This document shows, piece after piece, positions 25,921 to 34,725 of a stretch of DNA of 53,716 nucleotides. Each line of letters begins with the position of its first letter. Within the stretch, counting starts at the first letter, position 1. The stretch covers positions 1 to 53,716 of the forward strand of contig NZ_JACJSJ010000054.1 in the NCBI RefSeq assembly GCF_014698115.1, given 5' to 3'. The notes beneath the pieces were generated by a model. It ran no database searches and had not been told where the DNA came from. It saw nothing but the letters and a program-made list of their open reading frames with translations. The position numbers were made by a program, and so were the translations under genes. Source of the stretch: Nostoc sp. FACHB-973. Lineage in GTDB: Bacteria > Cyanobacteriota > Cyanobacteriia > Cyanobacteriales > Nostocaceae.

Positions 25921-26643
25921 TTAAAAGCGCACCTTATATAACTCGAATAATTCTCCTGATTTCTGGGTTATTACTTTAGCACCAGCAGCTTTAATCGTTT
26001 TTTCCCACTCAACTAGAGGTTCTAAAAATACCTCAGCACCCAAATAAGTTTCCAGAACTGCCCAATCTTCTGCTAAAGGCTGTTCGGGATTGAGGATGTC
26101 AAATACAAAATGTCCACCTGGTTTTAAGACTCGTTTGACTTGCGTCAAGACAGCATTCCAGTATTCGGGTGGAAAATAGCAGCTAAATCCTGTGGCGATC
26201 GCCAAGTCAAATTGACCTGGTGAATAGTTTAAATCATGAGCCGCTCCCAATTCAACACCTTTGAATAGCTTAGAATTCAACTGCGGCCCGCGAGAAGTGA
26301 GAATATCTCGGGCTACATTACTGATTTCTTGTCCATAAAAAAATGCTTGCCAATCCCGCCAAGGATAAATTAACAAGCTGACACCGCAGCCGATATCTAA
26401 ACAGTGCTGGTTCTTTTGAGGTTTGGCAACTTCCCAAAAAGGAGAAGCAATTCTCCCGGAAAAATTGCCGCCAGCCCACTCCCGAAAGATTGGCATTGCT
26501 TGGACTTCGGCTGGGAGTTCGACGGGTTGACCAAGATATTCTCGGTTGAAGCGGTAGGCTACTTGTGTTAATCTTTCTTGCCAGTCGGTTGATTTGTGGG
26601 CGGCGAAGAGATTTTGTAACTGCGAATCGGGCTTTTTGGACAT
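25921..26643 (-). CDS. Class I SAM-dependent methyltransferase
   Basis: 240 aa from ATG 26643; the frame continues upstream 12 codons to 26679 but that part overlaps the preceding small ORF. The Rossmann methyltransferase motifs are clear: motif I CLDIGCGVSLLIYP (SAM binding), an acidic residue after the second strand, GQFDLAIATGFSCYFPPEYW, and VKRVLKPGGHFVFDILNPEQ. Cytoplasmic; the methyl acceptor is unknown. It lies 19 bp downstream of the broken small gene on the same strand, suggesting a former operon. Confidence 0.85.
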   Translation of the reverse strand: MSKKPDSQLQNLFAAHKSTDWQERLTQVAYRFNREYLGQPVELPAEVQAMPIFREWAGGNFSGRIASPFWEVAKPQKNQHCLDIGCGVSLLIYPWRDWQAFFYGQEISNVARDILTSRGPQLNSKLFKGVELGAAHDLNYSPGQFDLAIATGFSCYFPPEYWNAVLTQVKRVLKPGGHFVFDILNPEQPLAEDWAVLETYLGAEVFLEPLVEWEKTIKAAGAKVITQKSGELFELYKVRF

Positions 26644-26662
26644 GAGATTTCTGCTATTCTTT

Positions 26663-27003
26663 CTAAGGATTGTATTCAAATTCGCTTTGGGTTCGCACTC
26701 CTATCCAATCACCTGCGGGAGTTTGTCCGACTTCGTAGCTGTAGGCAAGATCCCAAAAACTGATACTGTAATAAGTGCGATCGCGTAAACACTGGTTCAT
26801 GAATTGGCTGACTTTACGGCTATTGTAGCGACTATCAGCATATTCAACTGTTCGCTTCTCCAAAAAAACCTTTTACCAACAATTAAACCAATTGAATTAT
26901 TAGATGGAAAGTAAGAGGAAGCTTTCAGATTAAAAGATTCTATGTTTTGCAAACTCTTACTCAGTATTTGAAATAAAGTTTCTATTTTGTCAGCCCAGAG
27001 CAT
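26663..27003 (-). pseudogene. Frameshifted small gene, possibly NuiA-like
   Basis: Two overlapping frames read together as one ~113-aa protein if the frame changes at a run of seven A on the plus strand (26862-26868, T7 on the coding strand). The first half starts MLWADKIETLF; the second ends DLAYSYEVGQTPAGDWIGVRT. The end resembles the C-terminus of the nuclease inhibitor NuiA (IGETPAGNLAGIST). The second half alone is a 66-aa open frame. The 5' end touches a dispersed repeat (CAACTTAACGCGAAA), so it may also be truncated. Both the join and the family are tentative. Confidence 0.35.
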
Positions 27004-27063
27004 CAACTTAACGCGAAATCAGCAGTTAGAGTTCGCCCTGTCTCTAAGTTGACACCAATAATC

Positions 27064-27091
27064 GTAGGGGCGCACAGCTGTGCGCCCCTAC
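27064..27091. repeat. Palindromic dispersed repeat (GTAGGGGCGCACAGC type)
   Basis: A perfect 28-bp palindrome identical to the core at 8934-8961, lying 26 bp past the pirin stop; it could act as a terminator. Confidence 0.8.
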
Positions 27092-27117
27092 AGTGATCTA
27101 TTCAACTACTTAGCATA

Positions 27118-27834
27118 TTAGCCCAAATCAAAAAGCAAGATTTCGCCGCCGATATTGGTGGTAATTTCTAACTGTTCTTCGCCGTTGATTTGTACGCCGT
27201 CGCCGGCTCTGAGTTCTTCACCATTTAAGTTGACTATACCTTGGGCTACTTGTAACCAGGCATAGCGATCGCCTTTTACTTGATAATTAACAACATCACC
27301 TGACTCTAAAACAGAGGCGTATAAATCAACATCTTGGTGAATTGTCACAGCACCATCGCGCCCATCTTTAGCAGCAATTAAGCGTAATTGACCGCGCTTT
27401 TCTTCAATGGGAAAAGCTTTTTGTTCATATCTTGGTGTCAACCCTTCTCGATCGGGAAGAATCCAGATTTGTAGCAAGTGTAGTGGTTCAGTTGGCGAAG
27501 GATTAAATTCGCTGTGGCTGATTCCAGTACCAGCACTCATAATTTGGGCATCACCGGGACGAATTACTGAGCCAGTACCCAAGCTGTCTTTATGTTCTAC
27601 AGCGCCTTCTAAAACATAGGTGAGAATTTCCATATCCCGATGACTGTGTGTAGGGAATCCTGCACCAGGGGCGATGCGATCGTCGTTGATGACTCGCAGA
27701 GAACGAAATCCCATGCGGTTGGGATCGTAAAAACTACCAAAGGAAAATGTGTGATAACTATCGAGCCAGCCTGTTTGAGCGTGACCACGGGCATTGCGAT
27801 CGTGAATTAAGTGGGTAATTGTATTTTTAGACAT
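27118..27834 (-). CDS. Pirin family protein
   Basis: 238 aa two-cupin protein. The N-terminal cupin holds the metal-binding motif FPTHSHRDMEILTYVLEG and the family signature GTGISHSEFNPS; the C-terminal half is the second, degenerate cupin (QVAQGIVNLNGEELRAGDGV). Pirins are cytoplasmic iron-binding proteins; the E. coli relative YhhW degrades quercetin, but the true substrate in bacteria is unclear. The start MSKNTITHLIHDRNARGH is typical. It is a single-gene unit; upstream is a long intergenic region with a strong hairpin, and downstream a palindromic repeat. Confidence 0.9.
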   Translation of the reverse strand: MSKNTITHLIHDRNARGHAQTGWLDSYHTFSFGSFYDPNRMGFRSLRVINDDRIAPGAGFPTHSHRDMEILTYVLEGAVEHKDSLGTGSVIRPGDAQIMSAGTGISHSEFNPSPTEPLHLLQIWILPDREGLTPRYEQKAFPIEEKRGQLRLIAAKDGRDGAVTIHQDVDLYASVLESGDVVNYQVKGDRYAWLQVAQGIVNLNGEELRAGDGVQINGEEQLEITTNIGGEILLFDLG

Positions 27835-28419
27835 AGATTTACCTCGTTGTTAATTGTTTTTAGAAGTGTTCAGAATTCTTATTTATTCAACCTAATTTTG
27901 AACTATTTAAATAGTAAAGTATATACAGATAAAATAAAAGTACGCACTTTTAAGTGCTATACTTACCAAAAATATACTGTGAAATTTTACAGTGGTTTTC
28001 AATTGAATAGCCTTATTTTTTATTATGAAAAAATAAGGCTATTTCTAGGTTTGGTTATCGGAGAGTGAGCCAATAAAACCAGGTATTTTTGGTGGGTTTT
28101 GTTCCTCAACCCAACCTACATCTATAGGACTCATATTTGATTTGGTGAAAAAACTCAGTACACCTCAAACTTCCTGTTTTTCTGTTCCCTGTTAAGAGTT
28201 CCCTTCCTAGACAAATATAGGACTCATATTTGATTTTTAGGAAGCTAGGTACACCTTTATTGCTCCTTCCCAGTCCCCAGTCCCCAATCCCCAGTCCCTT
28301 ACCTCTACAAGTCATTCAGAAATCAAATCGGATTGCTATATGTTCATTAATCAAATGGGTTCTATATGATGTGATAATGACATTGAATAACTTACTTAAT
28401 CTATTTATCAAGGGTAAGC
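27835..28419. other. 585-bp intergenic region with hairpin and repeats
   Basis: No gene seen. It holds a perfect 16-bp hairpin at 28006-28043 and a 21-bp direct repeat TATAGGACTCATATTTGATT(T) at 28123-28143 and 28216-28236, with a degenerate inverted copy at 28319-28340. It also has a CCCAGTC/CCCAATC heptamer run at 28268-28298. The repeats look like the ends of small dispersed elements. Confidence 0.6.
28006..28043. terminator. Perfect 16-bp AT-rich hairpin
   Basis: AATAGCCTTATTTTTT (28006-28021) and its exact complement (28028-28043) surround a 6-nt loop. There is no gene immediately before it on either strand, so it might end an unseen small RNA. Confidence 0.4.
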
Positions 28420-28899
28420 ATGACTACTGAAAATGAGGGTCTGTTGTGGTTATTTAGAGAAAAATACAGCTTTAGCAAACTTCCAAGTTTTGAAGCTTAT
28501 GATGGTTACTCGAAGTCGATTCTCATTTGTGCCAATGGAGACGGCACATTAACCCCTGAAGAAAGAAACTGGGTTGTTGGGCTTCTTTCTGCTTTTGGCG
28601 CATCAGACTCATTATTGGAGGAACTCAAATCTTATAAAGCTGACGAAGATATCGAGAAGGTGATTGGTGATGCTCCAGAGGCAACTGGTTCACGGCGTTA
28701 TCTTGTTTACGATGCTATTAAAGCTTGCAGTGCTGATGGAGAATATAGTGACAACGAAAGGGCAACTGTAACCAAAATGGCAGCTAAACTGGGCATTTCT
28801 GAAGATATAGTCAAACAAATTGAAGAAATCTGTATCGAAGAAGCCAAACTACGCCAGAAACGACTGGAACTGATGTATCCGGAGGGAGCACCTATCTAG
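28420..28899 (+). CDS. TerB-like domain protein
   Basis: 159 aa, all-helical. Residues about 90-145 carry the TerB/DjlA-like pattern (YDAIKACSADGEYSDNERATV followed by MAAKLGISEDIV). The first half is a related copy (ILICANGDGTLTPEERNWVVGLLSAFG), so the protein is two TerB-type bundles in tandem. The acidic DG.(Y/L).(D/P)EE turns may bind a metal ion. TerB proteins occur in tellurite and stress-response systems; a specific role cannot be given. AAGGGTAAGC before the ATG supports the start. Stands alone on the plus strand; a hairpin follows. Confidence 0.75.
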   Translation: MTTENEGLLWLFREKYSFSKLPSFEAYDGYSKSILICANGDGTLTPEERNWVVGLLSAFGASDSLLEELKSYKADEDIEKVIGDAPEATGSRRYLVYDAIKACSADGEYSDNERATVTKMAAKLGISEDIVKQIEEICIEEAKLRQKRLELMYPEGAPI

Positions 28900-29001
28900 C
28901 GATTTTTTATACTACTAAAAACGACACAGGGTACAGTGTGAAGACTTGTCTACAGGGCATTTGTGCGACTATTAAACCCAAATTTTCGATAAATAATATG
29001 A

Positions 29002-29025
29002 TGCGTTAGGCTTTAACCTAACGCA
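29002..29025. terminator. Hairpin between TerB-like and dps genes
   Basis: TGCGTTAGG/CCTAACGCA arms around CTTTAA in the convergent gap; could serve either gene. The same sequence is a common Nostoc repeat, so the terminator call is tentative. Confidence 0.45.
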
Positions 29026-29066
29026 CCCTACTAGTTAAGATTTACTGTCCCCTGATAGAAAAGTAC

Positions 29067-29639
29067 TTACTTGACGCCAGCTGCTGTCTTTTGAGTTTTA
29101 GTAGCGCCTGCGTTGCCATTCTCTGCCTTAATTTCTGCTACTTGTAGATGAGCTTCTAAGAACCAGAGGCGTTTGTCAATGGTGCGAGAAATTTCAGTGT
29201 AAAGGTCAGCGGTATCAGCATCACCTAATTCATCGGTTTTAGCGATCGCTTCTCGGATATGTTTAGCGTAAGGTGCAAAACGATCTGCTAAAGCTGTCAC
29301 ATGGTCTTTACCATCCAAAATATCAAAGGGATATTCTGGCAGAATGGAATTACTAGCAGCAGCGCGGGCTGTCCCTAGAGCATATCCACCTAAAGCGGTG
29401 ACGCGTTCGGCAACTATATCAACGTATTCTTCCAATTCACCAGCAAGTTCATCAAACAATTCATGTAGCTGGTAAAAATCGGTACCTTTAACATTCCAGT
29501 GCGCTTGCTTTGCCTGAGTTTTCAAATCCAAAGTAGCTGCTAAGGTTTGGTTGAGAAGCACCACAATTTGCACTCGCGTTGCGGCGGGAATGTCAATGCG
29601 GGTAGGGTAAAGACGTGATGCAATGGTGTTGTCGCTCAT
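29067..29639 (-). CDS. dps: Dps family ferritin-like protein
   Basis: 190 aa. A four-helix ferritin-like fold with the intersubunit ferroxidase ligands of Dps visible (KQAHWNVKGTDFYQLHELFDELAGE holds the His and the Asp/Glu pairs; split here it is AHWNVKG and LHELFDELAGE). Dps forms dodecamers that oxidise and store iron using peroxide and may bind DNA. The Lys-rich C-terminal tail (NAGATKTQKTAAGVK) is suited to DNA contact. With rubrerythrin, catalase and pirin in the window it adds to the peroxide and iron handling set. It converges on the TerB-like gene and is monocistronic. Confidence 0.93.
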   Translation of the reverse strand: MSDNTIASRLYPTRIDIPAATRVQIVVLLNQTLAATLDLKTQAKQAHWNVKGTDFYQLHELFDELAGELEEYVDIVAERVTALGGYALGTARAAASNSILPEYPFDILDGKDHVTALADRFAPYAKHIREAIAKTDELGDADTADLYTEISRTIDKRLWFLEAHLQVAEIKAENGNAGATKTQKTAAGVK

Positions 29640-29848
29640 GGTTGTAGTTAATGCCTTTTACAGTTAACTTTACAGATTTTAGTTTGCGATGCGAAACTCT
29701 CTGACGATAGATTGTATTAATGCCTGAATGTGTTACTGTTTAAACTTGATACAATTTTGGATTTTAGATTTTGGATTTTGGATTTGGTCATTGATCATTG
29801 GTCATTCGTGAATAACAAAAGACAAATAACAAATGAAAAATGACATTT

Positions 29849-29997
29849 GAGGATGTTTTAAAAGTAATAGGTGAGGTATCCAAAACTTTAGATCCTCCTA
29901 AATCCTCCTTAAAAAGGAGGACTTTGAGAATGTTATTCCCTTTTTTAGAGGGGTTAGGGGGGATCTCGATACAACGGTAGACTTTGCAAACATCCTC
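29849..29997. mobile_element. 149-bp element with GAGGATGTTT ends
   Basis: GAGGATGTTTTAAAAGT (29849-29865) and ACTTTGCAAACATCCTC (to 29997) are inverted with three mismatches. Inside is a TCCTCCTT-AAA-AAGGAGGA hairpin (about 29902-29920) and GGGGTTAGGGGGGATCT. Its right end directly abuts the stop codon of the aldo/keto reductase. The rest of 29640-29848 holds TTTGGAT and TCATTGG heptamer runs and no gene. Confidence 0.5.
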
Positions 29998-31050
29998 TTA
30001 GATCCGATGGTTGTCTATGGCATTAAATGTACCACCAAAAAGGCGATCGCGAATTACATCGTTGTGTAAAAAGTCATGGGGAAAACCCAATTCAATTTGA
30101 CTCACTTCATTTAAGCGCTGCAAATGTTCTGGGGAAAGAGTCACATCCAAAGAAGCTAAGTTATCTTGAAACTGAGTTAATTTACGTGCGCCAATAATCG
30201 GAATTATCACCCCACTTTGAGCGCGTAACCAAGCTAATGCTACCTGTGATGGTGTGTGTCCAATTTCTCCTGCAACTTGACTTACAACTTCAGCGATCGC
30301 TAAACTTTTTTCTGAAATAGTTCCTAAGGCTGCATTTGCTAACCGTCCTGGTTCGCCACTGTCTTGAGGAGGTTTATTATACTTCCCTGTCAGCACACCA
30401 CCACCTAGAGGTGACCACGGTGTTACTGCTAAATCTAAAGCTTTGGCCATCGGTATCAAGTCGCGTTCTGGTGTCCGCTGAATTAAACTATACTCAATTT
30501 GCAGGGCGACAAACTGCGTCCATCCTTGATATTGGGCGATGGTATTTGCTTGGGAAATAATCCAAGCGGGTGCATCGGAAATGCCGATGTAAAGTACTTT
30601 ACCTTGACGAACTACATCATCAAGCGATCGCAATACTTCTTCAACAGGCGTGGTAAAATCCCAAGCGTGCAACCAGAATAAGTCAATATAATCGGTATTC
30701 AACCGCTTCAGGCTACCTTCTAAAGACTGGATTAAGTTCTTGCGATGATTCCCACTACCGTTGGGGTCGCCCTTCTTGTCATTCATCCGCAAGGGAAAGG
30801 AATATTTCGTAGCAACTACAAAACGTTCCCGGTCTTTGGCGATTAATTCACCGACAATTTTTTCACTGCTACCGTCGGTATAACCATTGGCGGTGTCAAT
30901 AAAATTGCCTCCTGCTTCCACAAAAGTATCAAACACTTTACCGCTTTCGTCTTTGGAAGCACCCCAACCCCAATCTTCACCAAAAGTCATGGTTCCCAAG
31001 CAGAGTTCAGATACTCTTAACCCGCTTTTGCCCAAGAGTTTGTATCTCAT
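29998..31050 (-). CDS. Aldo/keto reductase
   Basis: 350 aa TIM barrel. The catalytic tetrad regions are present: NFIDTANGYTDGSSE (Asp and Tyr), RFVVATKYSF (Lys) and IDLFWLHAWDF (His). The C-terminal NADPH-binding part is VIIPIIGARKLTQFQDN. The opening MRYKLLGKSGLRVSELCLG is the usual start of this subfamily, which resembles YajO/tas-like reductases; substrate unknown, cytoplasmic. The stop codon is at the very edge of a MITE-like element, so the last codons may derive from it. It stands alone on the minus strand. Confidence 0.92.
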   Translation of the reverse strand: MRYKLLGKSGLRVSELCLGTMTFGEDWGWGASKDESGKVFDTFVEAGGNFIDTANGYTDGSSEKIVGELIAKDRERFVVATKYSFPLRMNDKKGDPNGSGNHRKNLIQSLEGSLKRLNTDYIDLFWLHAWDFTTPVEEVLRSLDDVVRQGKVLYIGISDAPAWIISQANTIAQYQGWTQFVALQIEYSLIQRTPERDLIPMAKALDLAVTPWSPLGGGVLTGKYNKPPQDSGEPGRLANAALGTISEKSLAIAEVVSQVAGEIGHTPSQVALAWLRAQSGVIIPIIGARKLTQFQDNLASLDVTLSPEHLQRLNEVSQIELGFPHDFLHNDVIRDRLFGGTFNAIDNHRI

Positions 31051-31116
31051 GAATATTTTCTCACTAATGAAAAAAACTATGCGAATACTATCCCAAAGGC
31101 ATGATAACTAGAAATT

Positions 31117-31222
31117 AGTACTTACGCACTGTAGAAATTAATTATGGTATGCATTCACTAAAATAAATACTTTCAGACTTTGATTAATCATTTTTTGATG
31201 GTATGTAGACCCGCATTGTAGG
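31117..31222. repeat. Second copy (half) of the GGACTTACGCA element
   Basis: GTACTTACGCACTGTAGAAA onward matches, with scattered changes, the reverse complement of 21840-21946, including ATTAATTATGGTATGCATTC and TTTGATTAAT. The other end is missing or decayed, so it is a fragment. Confidence 0.65.
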
Positions 31223-31263
31223 GGTTCATTGGTATCAACTGAAGCAAAAAGTAAATTCAATAC

Positions 31264-31881
31264 TTATTGACCAATATTGAACACTTGTTCCGCCGTCAAC
31301 TTTAACTCAGGGAAAGTAGGAGATATAATTTTATCGTTACCCCGAAACTGACTGACTTGGTATTCCCCATCAATTAGTTGATAGACTGAGAAAGTGGGTT
31401 GTTTGGGATTACCGATAAACTTCCTAGCTCCCAATGCTGCATAGTCAACAATCCAATATTCGGGAATACCCATCTCTTCATAATCCGCAAGTTTGAGATA
31501 GTAATCATCGCGCCAGTTGGTACTGACAACCTCAATAACTAAAGGAATTGATGTACCCTTAGTGACAGTAGAAGATTTTTCCCAAAGCGGTTCATCAACT
31601 AAAGCGGCGTCATTTAGGATTAATACATCTGGGAAATAACCTGATTCTCTTTCCGGTGGCTTTACTATTGCTTGATTGGGGATAAAGTAGGGGAGACTTA
31701 ATCGTCTAAACTCTAAAGTTAATTCAGCAGCAGAAAATCCTTTTATCCTTTCATGCTTCCCTGTTGGCTGTGCCATTTCGACAATTTCCCCGTTGTGCAG
31801 TTCGTAGCGTACACCAGAGTTTTCGGGATACCACGCGATAAATTCGTCAAAGATAACTATTTTTGGTAAGGCTTGGGTCAT
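31264..31881 (-). CDS. Uma2 family (DUF820) endonuclease-like protein
   Basis: 205 aa with the Uma2 PD-(D/E)XK-like core: VRYELHNGEIVEM, ESGYFPDVLILND (Asp of the active site), PLVIEVVSTNWRDDYYLK (Glu and the following basic position) and YEEMGIPEYWIVDY. Uma2 proteins are present in dozens of copies in heterocystous cyanobacteria; nuclease activity is predicted, biological role unknown. The start MTQALPKIVIFDEFIAWYP is reasonable. It is on the same strand as eboD and 95 bp downstream of it, but is not part of the usual ebo set. Confidence 0.88.
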   Translation of the reverse strand: MTQALPKIVIFDEFIAWYPENSGVRYELHNGEIVEMAQPTGKHERIKGFSAAELTLEFRRLSLPYFIPNQAIVKPPERESGYFPDVLILNDAALVDEPLWEKSSTVTKGTSIPLVIEVVSTNWRDDYYLKLADYEEMGIPEYWIVDYAALGARKFIGNPKQPTFSVYQLIDGEYQVSQFRGNDKIISPTFPELKLTAEQVFNIGQ

Positions 31882-31975
31882 AACAATTGATTACTGTGGG
31901 TTTGCTTTTATTCTAGAAGTGCTGTCCCTTCCTCGGTTTCTTCCTCCCCTGACAGCAACGCTGTTAAAGCCTCCA

Positions 31976-33178
31976 TCAATGCAAAAGTTCCCAATCTTGC
32001 AGTAAGGAAATAGCATCTTTATAGAAAGACAAATCCACTTGGTTAACTTCTATTCTCTGTCCGATTCCTTCTAGAAGAGTGATTGTTAATTTACCTCCCA
32101 AATGTTCGCGGAACTCGGTAAGACCCCTAAATATACAATGGGGATGGTCTGGCCGATCTAATTGCTCTGCGAGTGCTGGTATATACAAAGTAAAGCCTAA
32201 TTTCTTAAGTGTGACTAGAATTCTTTGCCACTCGGATTGTAAAAGTTTACCTGTTAAATATGAATAGGTTGTATCCAAAGCAATGCCGATCGCCACAGCT
32301 TCACCGTGACGTAAACTGTAATTAGTTAAATGTTCTAGTTTGTGAGCAGCCCAATGTCCAAAATCTAAAGGACGTGATGAACCCATTTCAAAAGGGTCGC
32401 CACCACCAGCAATATGCTCTAAGTGCAACTGCGAACAACGATAGATCAGCTTTTCCATAATCTCCATGTCTCGATTAGCTAATCTATCGGCATAAGTCAT
32501 AATAAAATTAAAGAAATCTGCATCTTTAATCAGCGCCACTTTCACGGCTTCTGCAATACCCGATCGCCAATCGCGATCGTCAAGGCTGGTAATAAAATCA
32601 AAGTCATTTAATACAGCATAAGGAGGCATGAATGTACCAAGAAAATTTTTCTTGCCAAAGGCATTAATGCCATTCTTTACCCCGACACCCGAATCATTTT
32701 GTCCTAATACTGTTGTCGGCACTCGTAGCAGCCTAATTCCTCGGTGAGCCGTTGCTGCTGCGTATCCTGCCATATCTAATACCGCTCCACCTCCAATTGC
32801 TAACACATAGGAATGACGGCATAATCCAACTGCATCAATTACTTGATGAATTTGCTCTATAAATCTAGAATCGTTCTTCACTACTTCTCCACCTGGAACG
32901 ATGGTTGGTTCACTACTCAAGGTGAATACATCTGCATAAGACTCAGCGTAAAGTGCTAATTTTTTTAGCAACCCATTTTGGTAATTTAAAACTCCTCCAT
33001 CTACGACTGCTAACACTCGTTTGGGAGTTGTCTCACCATTTGCCGCAATCACTTGTGCAAGTATTGGGTTATCTAAATCAAACAAACCTCTAGTGAAATG
33101 AACATCATACTTGAACTTTACTTGAACACATTGATTAATGGGTTGCAGATTGGAAGTAGTCTTTTGTTTAATAGCCAT
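31976..33178 (-). CDS. eboD: EboD: 3-dehydroquinate synthase-like protein of the ebo cluster
   Basis: 400 aa, dehydroquinate synthase/sedoheptulose-phosphate cyclase superfamily. NAD-binding GGGAVLDMAGYAAAT, RVPTTVLGQNDSGVG and KNGINAFGKKN are seen. Zinc ligands are expected at the Glu of GIAEAVKVAL and the His of SLRHGEAVAIG and DFGHWAAHKLE. It differs from housekeeping AroB in these motifs, for example NDSGVGVKNG for VDSSVGGKTG, as expected for EboD, whose product is unknown. The other ebo genes are divergent from it, so the set is split into two transcription units. Assignment rests on the superfamily plus position beside eboABCEF. Confidence 0.85.
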   Translation of the reverse strand: MAIKQKTTSNLQPINQCVQVKFKYDVHFTRGLFDLDNPILAQVIAANGETTPKRVLAVVDGGVLNYQNGLLKKLALYAESYADVFTLSSEPTIVPGGEVVKNDSRFIEQIHQVIDAVGLCRHSYVLAIGGGAVLDMAGYAAATAHRGIRLLRVPTTVLGQNDSGVGVKNGINAFGKKNFLGTFMPPYAVLNDFDFITSLDDRDWRSGIAEAVKVALIKDADFFNFIMTYADRLANRDMEIMEKLIYRCSQLHLEHIAGGGDPFEMGSSRPLDFGHWAAHKLEHLTNYSLRHGEAVAIGIALDTTYSYLTGKLLQSEWQRILVTLKKLGFTLYIPALAEQLDRPDHPHCIFRGLTEFREHLGGKLTITLLEGIGQRIEVNQVDLSFYKDAISLLQDWELLH

Positions 33179-33660
33179 ATTTAATATTATGAATTTTTAA
33201 CTAATTGTAAATATATATGCTACTTAAATTAAGATAAAGGGCATTTTCAACAATATAAATTCGGGACTTGAAGATTCAAATGATTTCCCAGATAACTTAG
33301 AGCTAATAAGTCATTAGTTTACAATATCTTTATTTTTTATTTGAGAAACCCCAAAATAACACTTGGTTGTAAATTTTTTAATAACTATACTTCATATCCT
33401 ATACTTTCTAAGTTTGATATTAAATATCATCATTACATGAAATTCTAATTTTTTTCAGTAACCTAATTTCCAATTTTATCGTTTCAAACTCATAACTTTA
33501 CAGGATCTTATTTTTATTCGGTATATTTTTATAGATTCAATGAAGTTATTAGCTATTAATATACTATGGAACTGGTTGAATAATAAAGTATCAAGTTTAA
33601 TGCTAAATATTATACATAGTTGTGACAAAAAAAGTTGGCCAACTTCTCCTGAAATTTATC
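33179..33660. promoter_or_regulatory. AT-rich divergent promoter region eboD / eboABCEF
   Basis: 482 bp, strikingly AT-rich, with no ORF or dispersed repeat, unlike most other gaps here. It must hold the promoters for both ebo units. I cannot pick a specific operator. Confidence 0.5.
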
Positions 33661-34521
33661 ATGAGTAGAGTAAACAATTTACTACATCAGTGGTTACTAC
33701 AGTCTGTTTCCGAAACAGGTATTGCTTGGCTGGAACAGAAGCAGGCACAGATTGCTAGCGGTGCTGCTGAGCGAGTGTTTTTCACAGCTTTTAGTGCTGT
33801 GCCGCGTTATTTGGGTAAACAGAATTTGCAGCTCACATCCCAAGACTTAGAAGCAGCACAAGAGGCGATTAGCGGTTGGAATCCTGTTAATTGGAGTGTA
33901 GATCAAGCAGGTCGCACACTCTTGCTTTTAGCTTTGCCCCACGATGATGCCGAGACTTATGTGCGATCGCTTGATAAAGTCTTCTCTAGTGCCGATATGG
34001 GCGAATTAGTTGCACTTTATCAGAGTTTGCCGCTATTGCCACATCCAGAATTACATCGCCAACGCGCTGCTGAGGGAATTCGCAGCAATATGAGCAATGT
34101 ATTTCAAGCCATAGCACTACGTAACCCTTATCCGGCAGATTACTTAGATAATGCCGCTTGGAATCAGATGGTACTGAAAGCCGTATTTGTCGGTAGTCCG
34201 TTGCATCTAATTTGGGGTTTGGATCGTCGCGCCAACCCAGAATTAGCGAAAATGTTGACAGACTATGCCCATGAACGCTGGGCAGCAAAACGCTCAGTTA
34301 TCCCAGAACTTTGGCGGCCTGTAGGTAAATTTGCCGATAGTGCAATCATCGCAGATTTAGAAAAAGTCCTGGCTAATGGGGATATAACCGAGCAACAAGC
34401 AGCAGCATTAGCCTGTGCTGAATCATCTTTACCCCAAGCGCAAGCATTACTTTCCCACTATCCAGATTTACAGTCATCCATAGAACAGGGTAACCTGACT
34501 TGGAGCAGTTTTAGCGTGTAA
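33661..34521 (+). CDS. eboA: EboA protein
   Basis: 286 aa from ATG 33661; a GTG at 33622 is in frame, but MSRVNNLLHQWLLQSV looks like the natural start. Mostly helical, soluble. Recognisable conserved stretches are WNPVNWSVDQAGRTLLLLAL, LYQSLPLLPHPEL, AAEGIRSNMSNVFQAIALRN and NQMVLKAVFVGSPL followed by GLDRRANPEL. EboA has no known catalytic activity but is the first gene of the ebo operon, and ebo mutants fail to export the scytonemin monomer to the periplasm. It is followed by repeat DNA and then eboB, about 200 bp on. Confidence 0.9.
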   Translation: MSRVNNLLHQWLLQSVSETGIAWLEQKQAQIASGAAERVFFTAFSAVPRYLGKQNLQLTSQDLEAAQEAISGWNPVNWSVDQAGRTLLLLALPHDDAETYVRSLDKVFSSADMGELVALYQSLPLLPHPELHRQRAAEGIRSNMSNVFQAIALRNPYPADYLDNAAWNQMVLKAVFVGSPLHLIWGLDRRANPELAKMLTDYAHERWAAKRSVIPELWRPVGKFADSAIIADLEKVLANGDITEQQAAALACAESSLPQAQALLSHYPDLQSSIEQGNLTWSSFSV

Positions 34522-34546
34522 ATGAAAGGGAGTGGGGAGTGGGGAG

Positions 34547-34712
34547 TGAGGGAGATGAGGGAGATGAGGGAGATGAGGGAGATGAGGGAGATGAGGGAGA
34601 TGAGGGAGATAAGAATTAATAACTAATGCCCAATGCCCGATTCCCGATGCCCAATCCCCAATCCCCACTCCCCACTCCCCAATCCCCACTCCCCACTCCC
34701 CAATCCCCACTC
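34547..34712. repeat. GAGGGAGAT and CCCCA(A/C)T tandem repeats between eboA and eboB
   Basis: A 9-bp repeat GAGGGAGAT runs seven times (34547-34611), followed by GCCCAAT/GCCCGAT and CCCCAAT/CCCCACT heptamers (34626-34712). The second block is open in the eboB frame and adds a spurious repeat-coded leader to that ORF. Confidence 0.85.
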
Positions 34713-34725
34713 ACTAAACCACACC

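Noticed and set aside
34633..34725. N-terminal extension of EboB
   Set aside because: Encoded by CCCCAAT/CCCCACT heptamers; the TatD homology starts at the Met of 34726.
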